Shown here one piece after another: positions 14,551-19,615 of a DNA stretch of 19,615 nucleotides; the stretch's first letter is position 1, and every line of letters begins with the position of its first letter. The notes beneath the pieces are model-generated. The model was not told the origin of the DNA. It worked only from the letters and a program-made list of their open reading frames with translations, and did not search any database. The DNA comes from Bacteroidaceae bacterium (GTDB lineage: Bacteria; Bacteroidota; Bacteroidia; Bacteroidales; Bacteroidaceae), in contig CAAHEN010000045.1 of the NCBI GenBank assembly GCA_900772575.1, positions 1 to 19,615 on the forward strand, in the 5' to 3' direction. The translations under genes were made by a program, and so were the position numbers.

Positions 14551-15645
14551 TCAGTGGCCGTCAGAACCGGTCTCCACCGCTTCGCCCACCACATAGCGGC
14601 GGTAATACATCAGGCCGATGGTGGTCAGTGGCAGCGCGATGATCAGGCCGCCGATGCCACCGACGAAGGCACCCACCGAGAGCGACAGCAGGATGATGGC
14701 CGGCGAGAGCCCCATGATGTGCCCCATCACGCGGGGGGTGACAATGGTGTCCTGCAAAACCTGCACCACGATGTAGACCAACAGCACGCCGCCCAGCAGT
14801 CCCCAGAAGTTGTCGCCAGTCTCGGCGGCGCGTAGAATGGCCAGTACCGTTGCCGGTACGAAACCGATGACTTGCAGATAGGGCACGAAACTGACAATGC
14901 CGATGAAGCACCCCAGGGCCACCGGCATCGGGAACCCGAGAATCAGGAAACCGACGGTGAACATCAGGCAGTTGCTCAGTGCGATGAGCATCTGGCCACG
15001 GAAGTAGCCGCAGAGATAGTGGCTGACGTCGCCGACGACGATACGCGCCTGGCGGCGGTAACGGAGCGGCACATAGTCGGTCCAGCCGGCGGCATAGCGG
15101 TCATAGTCGAGCAGGAGAAAGAAGAGGTAGAGCAGGCTGATGAGCGAGGCCACCACGCTGACCACAGCGCTGGCCGTCGTCGTCAGCAAGTCCCAGACGC
15201 GGGGCAGGGTGTTCTTGATCAATGTGATGTAGTCGCCGGCCTCGATGTAGCGTATGGCCTCCGTGTCGCGCAGGGTGTGCTCGGCGAAGCGGCGCACGGC
15301 CACGGGGATGGTGGAATTGTCCGTACCCACGCCGGCGACGTAGCGCCGCACGATGTCGGTCAGGTGGAGGCACTCCTCGAACATGGGAGGTATGCAGAGC
15401 CACAGCAGGCCGGCCACGATGCCACAGGCCAGTAAGAGCGTCAGCAGCACGCAGACGATGCGGAAGCGCAACCGGCAGCGGTGCTGCAGGAAGTCGCAGA
15501 CCGGATTGAGCATGTAGGCGATGACGCCAGCCACAATGAAAGGAATCAGCACCGAACTCAGGTAGGAGAACACGAGGTAGGCCACGATCAGGCAGGTCGC
15601 GATGATGAGCCAGCGGGCAAAGCGGTCGAAGGTGATGGGTTTCAA
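14551..15645 (-). CDS. AI-2E family (PF01594-type) membrane transporter, probable TTG start
   Basis: Polytopic inner-membrane protein of the family named for E. coli TqsA (autoinducer-2 exporter); other members act as Na+/H+ antiporters or are uncharacterised, so no substrate is claimed. From TTG at 15645 the protein has 364 residues, normal for the family, with about eight membrane segments and a central hydrophilic domain (about 90-150). Family motifs are VPYLQVIGFVPA (254-265) and QDTIVTPRVMGHIMGLSP (298-315). No in-frame ATG exists between the predicted transcription start (about 15746) and the first membrane helix. TTG AAA CCC gives MKPITFDRFARWLI, which fits the N-terminus of relatives. 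The in-frame ATG at 15795 lies upstream of the promoter's -33 box and is rejected. A 23-codon upstream ORF ends overlapping this TTG. Confidence 0.9.
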   Translation of the reverse strand: MKPITFDRFARWLIIATCLIVAYLVFSYLSSVLIPFIVAGVIAYMLNPVCDFLQHRCRLRFRIVCVLLTLLLACGIVAGLLWLCIPPMFEECLHLTDIVRRYVAGVGTDNSTIPVAVRRFAEHTLRDTEAIRYIEAGDYITLIKNTLPRVWDLLTTTASAVVSVVASLISLLYLFFLLLDYDRYAAGWTDYVPLRYRRQARIVVGDVSHYLCGYFRGQMLIALSNCLMFTVGFLILGFPMPVALGCFIGIVSFVPYLQVIGFVPATVLAILRAAETGDNFWGLLGGVLLVYIVVQVLQDTIVTPRVMGHIMGLSPAIILLSLSVGAFVGGIGGLIIALPLTTIGLMYYRRYVVGEAVETGSDGH

Positions 15646-15713
15646 TGTCGGAAGAAAAATGGTGATAGACCTATTATATGATAATGGCTGGCCAGCCCCG
15701 CGTGCCGCACCAT
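15642..15713 (-). CDS. Possible 23-codon upstream ORF coupled to the AI-2E gene
   Basis: An ATG at 15713, in the loop region of a leader hairpin, opens a 23-codon frame beginning MVRHAGLASHYHII and ending SPFFFRH, with four histidines. Its TGA shares two bases with the TTG start of the AI-2E gene (TTGA), the arrangement seen in translational coupling. There is no homology support. A frameshift in the T5 run near its end would instead fuse it to the main gene. Confidence 0.35.
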   Translation of the reverse strand: MVRHAGLASHYHIIGLSPFFFRH

Positions 15714-15734
15714 GCGGCAGGGCCGGAACCGGCC
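15686..15734 (-). promoter_or_regulatory. Three consecutive hairpins in the AI-2E gene leader
   Basis: Within 49 bp are GGCCGG-TT-CCGGCC (15734-15721), TGCCGCA-TGG-TGCGGCA (15719-15703) and the 12-bp palindrome GGCTGGCCAGCC (15697-15686). All lie between the predicted start site near 15746 and the TTG at 15645, so they would fold in the mRNA leader. A regulatory role is inferred. Confidence 0.5.
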
Positions 15735-15749
15735 TGGCGTTTTGTGGGC

Positions 15750-15780
15750 CAAAGGTAGTGCAAGGCAAGCAATGGGCAAA
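15750..15780 (-). promoter_or_regulatory. Promoter of the AI-2E gene
   Basis: Minus strand: TTTG (15780-15777), 19-bp spacer, TACCTTTG (15757-15750). The predicted start near 15746 leaves a leader of about 100 nt. Its -33 box is 37 bp from that of the divergent rsmI promoter. Confidence 0.7.
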
Positions 15781-15817
15781 ATAAAATCCAAACAATTTCT
15801 AAATTCGGAGCCTATCA

Positions 15818-15849
15818 TTTGCGCCCCCACCGATAAATACATATATTTG
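15818..15849 (+). promoter_or_regulatory. Promoter of rsmI, giving a leaderless mRNA
   Basis: TTTG (15818-15821), 20-bp spacer, TATATTTG (15842-15849): full matches to both boxes. Only four bases separate the -7 box from the rsmI ATG at 15854, so the predicted transcription start is the A of the start codon or its neighbour. Confidence 0.75.
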
Positions 15850-15853
15850 CAGC

Positions 15854-16606
15854 ATGGGAATGCTCTACTTAGTCCCCACGCCAGTGGGCAATCTGGAAGA
15901 CATCACGCTCCGCGCCCTCCGTATCCTGAAGGAATCCGACCTGGTGCTGGCCGAAGACACCCGCACGTCGGGGCTGCTCTTGGCCCACTTCGGCATCAAG
16001 GCGCGGCTCTGCTCCCACCACAAGTTCAACGAGCACCAGACCGCTGAGGCTTTCGCCGCCCGCATGGCGGCCGGCGAGGTGATGGCCCTCATCTCCGATG
16101 CCGGCACGCCGGGCATCTCCGATCCCGGGTTCATGCTCGTGCGGGCCTGTGTGGCCCAGAACGTGACGGTGCAGTGCCTGCCGGGGCCGACGGCGTTCGT
16201 TCCGGCACTGGTGGCTTCGGGGCTACCCTGCGAGCGGTTCACGTTCGAGGGGTTTCTGCCCCAGAAGAAAGGACGGGCCACCCGCCTCGAGTCCCTCCGC
16301 AGCGAGGTGCGCACGATGGTGTTCTACGAGTCGCCCCACCGCGTGGCCAAGACCTTGGGCCAGTTTGCCGAGACCTTCGGCCCCGATCGCCCCATGGCCG
16401 CGTGCCGCGAGATTTCCAAGATTCACGAGGAGTGTGTGCGCGGCACCGTCGCTGAGGTGGCCGGCCACTTCACGGCCAACCCGCCGCGCGGAGAGTTTGT
16501 CCTCGTGGTCGGCGGCGGCGAGAGCGAGCGTGAGGCCGCGCGGCGCCAGCGCCGCGAGCAGCGTGACCGCCACGACACCGTTCCCGCACCCAGTCTGGAC
16601 GACTGA
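15854..16606 (+). CDS. rsmI: 16S rRNA (cytidine-1402 2'-O) methyltransferase
   Basis: RsmI uses S-adenosylmethionine to methylate the ribose of C1402 in the decoding centre of the small ribosomal subunit. The 250-residue protein has the tetrapyrrole-methylase fold signatures in order: LYLVPTPVGNLEDITLRAL (4-22), AEDTRTS (33-39), ISDAGTPGISDPG (80-92), LPGPTAFVPALVASGLP (109-125), FEGFLPQKKGR (130-140) and FYESPHRV. The C-terminus ends in an Arg/Glu-rich tail. The first ATG at 15854 is followed by another at 15860; the promoter position allows either. It heads a plus-strand run with two lipoprotein genes and a MATE transporter. The family call is firm. Confidence 0.97.
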   Translation: MGMLYLVPTPVGNLEDITLRALRILKESDLVLAEDTRTSGLLLAHFGIKARLCSHHKFNEHQTAEAFAARMAAGEVMALISDAGTPGISDPGFMLVRACVAQNVTVQCLPGPTAFVPALVASGLPCERFTFEGFLPQKKGRATRLESLRSEVRTMVFYESPHRVAKTLGQFAETFGPDRPMAACREISKIHEECVRGTVAEVAGHFTANPPRGEFVLVVGGGESEREAARRQRREQRDRHDTVPAPSLDD

Positions 16607-16667
16607 GGCATGCGCCGCCCCATGCGGCATCCCCCTTCCAATACGACAACATAAAGACAACAGCCAT

Positions 16668-17537
16668 ATGAAGAACATCTGCCTAGTGGCGCTCGCCACA
16701 GCCGCACTGACCGTCTGCGCCTGCCAGACGAAGCGCGAGAAAGATAACAGCACCGATCGCTCGCAGGCCACCATCGACTCCCTGCAACGGGTCATCGCCC
16801 AGAGCAATAGCGAGTCGGAGGATCTCGCCAAGTCCATCCAGCAGATCCGCGACGGCTTCCGCCAGATCAACGAGGCCGAAGGTCGCGTCACGCGCGAGCA
16901 GAGCGAAGGCTCCGACCGCCAGGTCATCATCGAGAACATGGCCTTCATCCAGCAGACCCTCAAGCTCAACCGGGCCCGCATCGCCGACCTGCAGCAGCAG
17001 CTCCGCAACGCTACCCAGACCAACAGCGAGGCCAAGACAGCCTATGAGGCCATGGTCGAGGAGTTCAACCGCCAGCTGGAGAGCAAGGCCAAGGAGATAG
17101 CCGACCTGCGCCAGCAGCTCGAGGAGAAGGACATCAAGATAGCCGAGCAGGGCGAGGAGATCACGCAGCTCAACGACAACGTGAAAGACCTGGCCACCAA
17201 GAACGAGGAGAAGGAACGCACCGTCGCCGCACAGGACCGGCAGCTCCACACCGCTTGGTATGTCTTTGGCACCAAGAAGGAACTTCGCGAGCAGCACATC
17301 ATGGAGCGCAACAACGTCATGCGCTCGTCTGACCTCAACAAGGACTATTTCACGAGAATCGACATCCGCGTGACGAAGAAGATACCCCTCTATTCCAAGA
17401 AGGTGGAGATCAAGACGTCGCACCCTGCCGGCTCCTACAGCCTAGACGAGGACGCCCAGGGCATGTACACCCTTCGCATCACCGATGCCGATGCCTTCTG
17501 GAGCATCAGCCGCTATCTTGTCATCCTCGTCAAATAG
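16668..17537 (+). CDS. Cbp1-like coiled-coil lipoprotein (putative collagen-binding adhesin family)
   Basis: Predicted lipoprotein of 289 residues. The N-terminus MKNICLVALATAALTVCACQ is a lipoprotein signal with the lipid cysteine most likely C19 (VCAC). Residues 32-195 are rich in Q, E, K and A with heptad spacing, a long coiled coil. The C-terminal domain (197-289) contains WYVFGTKKELREQ, DYFTRIDIR and FWSISRYLVI. This arrangement matches from memory the family of Bacteroides fragilis Cbp1 (BF0586), a collagen-binding glycoprotein; family membership is a recollection, and collagen binding here is not shown. A Bacteroidota O-glycosylation sequon D-S-L occurs at 37-39. The ATG at 16668 was chosen for the signal peptide; the frame is open upstream into rsmI. 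It lies 61 bp after rsmI with no separate promoter seen. Confidence 0.85.
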   Translation: MKNICLVALATAALTVCACQTKREKDNSTDRSQATIDSLQRVIAQSNSESEDLAKSIQQIRDGFRQINEAEGRVTREQSEGSDRQVIIENMAFIQQTLKLNRARIADLQQQLRNATQTNSEAKTAYEAMVEEFNRQLESKAKEIADLRQQLEEKDIKIAEQGEEITQLNDNVKDLATKNEEKERTVAAQDRQLHTAWYVFGTKKELREQHIMERNNVMRSSDLNKDYFTRIDIRVTKKIPLYSKKVEIKTSHPAGSYSLDEDAQGMYTLRITDADAFWSISRYLVILVK

Positions 17538-17578
17538 CCCGGCGTCACAGACCTACGATAAGATATAAACAACATATT

Positions 17579-17606
17579 GACGGCGGGCCACGTGTGACCC
17601 GCCGTC
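17579..17606 (+). terminator. Hairpin between the two lipoprotein genes
   Basis: A perfect 9-bp GC-rich stem (GACGGCGGG/CCCGCCGTC) with a 10-nt loop follows the Cbp1-like gene by about 40 bp. It is followed by TGTTCATTTAT rather than a clean T run. It may be a terminator or a partial one, or an mRNA-stabilising structure; the next gene starts 25 bp later with no promoter box visible between. Confidence 0.55.
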
Positions 17607-17631
17607 TGTTCATTTATCCCCACCTATCGCC

Positions 17632-18285
17632 ATGAAGCAGTCAGCCAGTATCCTCACTGTCGCTCTCTCCGCCTGCTTGCTGACGGGTTGCGCATCACAG
17701 CAGTTCGCCGGTGTCGCCATGGGCAGCAACCTCGGTGGCCTCTTCGGCAGCAGTATCGGCGGTCTTATCGGCGGCCCCCGCGGCCACGACCTTGGCGGTG
17801 CCGTCGGCATGCTTGTCGGTGGCGCGGCTGGCGCGGCCCTGACCGCTCCCCGCGAGGACACGAACGGCGGGCATGTGGAAGACCTCTATAACGAGGCCAT
17901 CACCTACAGGCGCCAGACGCCGAAGGCCGTCCTGACAGCCTCGCAATGGGCCACGCTCGGTGTGGCCGACATCAGTTTCGCTGACAGCAACGGCAACCGC
18001 TGCATCGACAGCGGTGAGCGCGCCACCATCGTCATGAACATCTTCAACCGTGGCACCGGCACGCTCTACGACATAGCCCCCGTGGTCAAGTGCAGCGACC
18101 GCCGCATCGCCGTGTCGCCGCCCGCCATCGTCAGCCGCCTCGACCCCGGACAGGGGTTCCGCTACACCGTGGAGGTGGTCGCCGTCAGACGCCTGCGTGA
18201 CGGCACGGCTACCTTCACCGTCAGTTTCGGGCAAGGCCGGCAGCGTGTCGTCGCCCGTAGCTTCAACATCGGGACCAGACGCTGA
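17632..18285 (+). CDS. Glycine-zipper lipoprotein of unknown function
   Basis: I do not recognise a specific function. The 217-residue protein starts at the ATG at 17632 with a clear lipoprotein signal (MKQSASILTVALSACLLTGC, lipobox LTGC, lipid cysteine C20). Residues 27-70 are a glycine-zipper stretch of repeated GxxxG spacing (MGSNLGGLFGSSIGGLIGGP, then GGAVGMLVGGAAGAAL), which can form paired membrane helices as in 17-kDa antigen and OmpA-associated proteins. Residues about 110-215 look like a beta-sandwich: ISFADSNGNRCIDSGERATI followed by NRGTGTLYDI, resembling CARDB-like domains that often mediate surface contacts. It probably resides in the outer membrane. It is transcribed with, or just after, the Cbp1-like gene and 46 bp before the MATE gene. 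Confidence 0.85.
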   Translation: MKQSASILTVALSACLLTGCASQQFAGVAMGSNLGGLFGSSIGGLIGGPRGHDLGGAVGMLVGGAAGAALTAPREDTNGGHVEDLYNEAITYRRQTPKAVLTASQWATLGVADISFADSNGNRCIDSGERATIVMNIFNRGTGTLYDIAPVVKCSDRRIAVSPPAIVSRLDPGQGFRYTVEVVAVRRLRDGTATFTVSFGQGRQRVVARSFNIGTRR

Positions 18286-18331
18286 GCAGCGCCCGTCATA
18301 TTAAAGAACATTACAGCCAATCACAACACGC

Positions 18332-19615
18332 GTGGAATCATTACGCCCACACTACAAAGCCACCCTGCGCCTTGGCCTCCCCATAGCCATCGGGCAGATT
18401 GGTGTCATCATCATGGGGTTTGCCGACACCATGATGGTCGGTCACTACTCGACAGACGCCCTGGCGGCCGCCGCTTTCGTCAACAACGTCTTCAATATCG
18501 TCACCTTCCTGCTCATGGGCTACAGCTACGGTTTCACGCCCATCGTGAGCGGGTTTTGCGGACGGGGCGACAGAGCCGGTGCCGGCGGGGCGCTCAAGCA
18601 GGCCGTCGTGGCCAACGCCGCCTTTGCCGCCATGGTGATAGCCGCCATGGGCGCGCTCTATTTCTGTCTCGACAGCCTCGGGCAACCGGTGGAGATCATG
18701 CCCCTCGTCAAGCCCTATTATACCGTTATCCTCGTGTCGATGCTCTTCGTGGCCGGTTTCAACGTGCTGCGCCAGTTCACCGACGGCACCACCGACACCG
18801 CCGCCGGCATGTGGACGCTCCTGACCGGCAATGCCCTCAACATCGTCGGCAACTATTTCCTTATCTATGGCATCGGCCCCTTCCCTGAGCTGGGCCTGCT
18901 TGGCGCAGGTCTGTCCACGCTCTTCTCACGCGTGTTCATGGCCGTCACCTTGGGCTGCATCATCTGTCTGCGCCGCCGCTATGCCCCGTTCCGCACCGGC
19001 TGGCATGGCATCGGCCTCAAGTGGGCCGAGGTGCGCCGCGTCAACGCCAACTCCCTCCCCGTGGCGCTGCAGATGGGGATGGAGAGCGGCTCCTTCGCCT
19101 TCAGCGCCGTCATGGCAGGCTGGATCAGCGCCGTCAGTCTGGCCAGTTTCCAGGTGATGGTCACCATCGGTACACTCGGCTTCCTCTTCTATTACAGTTT
19201 TGGGGCCGGGATGAGCATCCGTGTGGCCGCTTTTGTCGGTACAGCCGACTGGCCCCGCGTGCGACTAGCCACAAAGGCCGGTTGCCATATCCTCTGCGCC
19301 ATGGCCACCGTTTCGTCGCTCATCTTCATCATTTTCAGCGAGAACCTGATCCGCGCCTTCACGGCAGACCCCCTTGTCATCGCGGCCTCGCTCACCCTGA
19401 TCGTCCCCCTCGTTCTCTACCAGTTTGCCGACGCCATGCAGATCTGCTTCGCCAATGCCCTGCGCGGCACGTCGAGCGTCATGTCGATGATGTGGATAGC
19501 CTTCATCAGCTACGTCGTGGTCAACCTCCCCCTGGGCTATGTGCTCGGCTTCACCTTCGGCCTGGGCACGGTGGGACTCTTCCTCGCCTTCTCGGCGGGC
19601 CTCATCACCGCCGCC
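18332..19615 (+). CDS. MATE-family multidrug/Na+ antiporter, N-terminal 428 residues (runs off right edge)
   Basis: Predicted inner-membrane exporter of the NorM/DinF-type MATE family, driving efflux of cationic compounds with Na+ or H+. The frame is open from the GTG at 18332 to the last base (428 codons) and begins MESLRPHYKATLRLGLPIAI, with GFADTMMVGHYSTDALAAAA (29-48) as the typical first-helix motif. Further hallmarks are GYSYGFTPIVS, QFTDGTTDTAAGMWTLLTGN and NALRGTSSVMSMM. About eleven membrane segments are visible, so only the last part is missing. GTG is preferred because it gives the normal N-terminus; the next in-frame ATG is inside helix 1. It follows the glycine-zipper gene by 46 bp with no promoter of its own seen. 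Confidence 0.93.
   Translation, partial: MESLRPHYKATLRLGLPIAIGQIGVIIMGFADTMMVGHYSTDALAAAAFVNNVFNIVTFLLMGYSYGFTPIVSGFCGRGDRAGAGGALKQAVVANAAFAAMVIAAMGALYFCLDSLGQPVEIMPLVKPYYTVILVSMLFVAGFNVLRQFTDGTTDTAAGMWTLLTGNALNIVGNYFLIYGIGPFPELGLLGAGLSTLFSRVFMAVTLGCIICLRRRYAPFRTGWHGIGLKWAEVRRVNANSLPVALQMGMESGSFAFSAVMAGWISAVSLASFQVMVTIGTLGFLFYYSFGAGMSIRVAAFVGTADWPRVRLATKAGCHILCAMATVSSLIFIIFSENLIRAFTADPLVIAASLTLIVPLVLYQFADAMQICFANALRGTSSVMSMMWIAFISYVVVNLPLGYVLGFTFGLGTVGLFLAFSAGLITAA

Noticed and set aside
14304..14594. A 96-codon minus-strand frame in the repeat region
   Set aside because: It crosses the end of the AI-2E gene, the hairpin and the 21-bp repeats, and has no signal, domain or family resemblance.

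Overview
The window is GC-rich DNA (roughly 60% by eye, not counted) from a member of the Bacteroidota, most likely Bacteroidales and possibly a GC-rich Prevotellaceae. The lineage call rests on two things. Several intergenic regions carry Bacteroidota-type promoters (a -33 TTTG or TTG box, 19-20 bp spacing, then a -7 TAnnTTTG box), and several proteins belong to families typical of that phylum. Gene density is high and most of the content is chromosomal. No tRNA, rRNA, CRISPR array, transposase or phage gene was seen.

Region 1 (1-6580, minus strand) reads as one transcript. An ABC ATPase of the FecE/BtuD type has its own near-leaderless promoter. It is followed by topB (topoisomerase III), a secreted beta-helix protein with a C-terminal PDZ domain, thyA, and folA, which runs off the left edge. 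Region 2 (6761-11816, minus strand) is a surface-polysaccharide operon led by a promoter and a leader of about 200 nt. Its order is Wzz-type chain-length regulator, Wzx flippase, Wzy polymerase, WecA-type initiating phosphoglycosyltransferase. These four cover lipid-linked initiation, flipping, polymerisation and length control, but no sugar-adding glycosyltransferase is present, so the repeat unit must be built by enzymes encoded elsewhere.

Region 3 (11887-13942, plus strand) is kup, a potassium uptake permease divergent from the polysaccharide operon. Region 4 (13943-14550) is 608 bp without a credible gene. It holds a perfect-period 25-bp tandem repeat, a 113-bp MITE-like element with 18-bp terminal inverted repeats and a possible 5-bp target duplication, a set of degenerate 21-bp repeats that can form alternative hairpins, a strong 12-bp-stem hairpin, and an apparently orphan minus-strand promoter beside that hairpin.

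Region 5 (14551-15780, minus strand) is an AI-2E-family membrane protein. It has no in-frame ATG. The likely start is TTG, preceded by a leader with three hairpins and a 23-codon upstream ORF whose stop overlaps the TTG. Region 6 (15818-19615, plus strand) is a run of rsmI (apparently leaderless), a Cbp1-like coiled-coil lipoprotein, a glycine-zipper lipoprotein and a MATE transporter that runs off the right edge.

No entirely new multi-gene system is evident. The most unusual material is the repeat-rich intergenic region 4, the uORF-coupled leader of the AI-2E gene, the transferase-free polysaccharide operon, and the secreted beta-helix/PDZ gene placed among DNA-metabolism genes.
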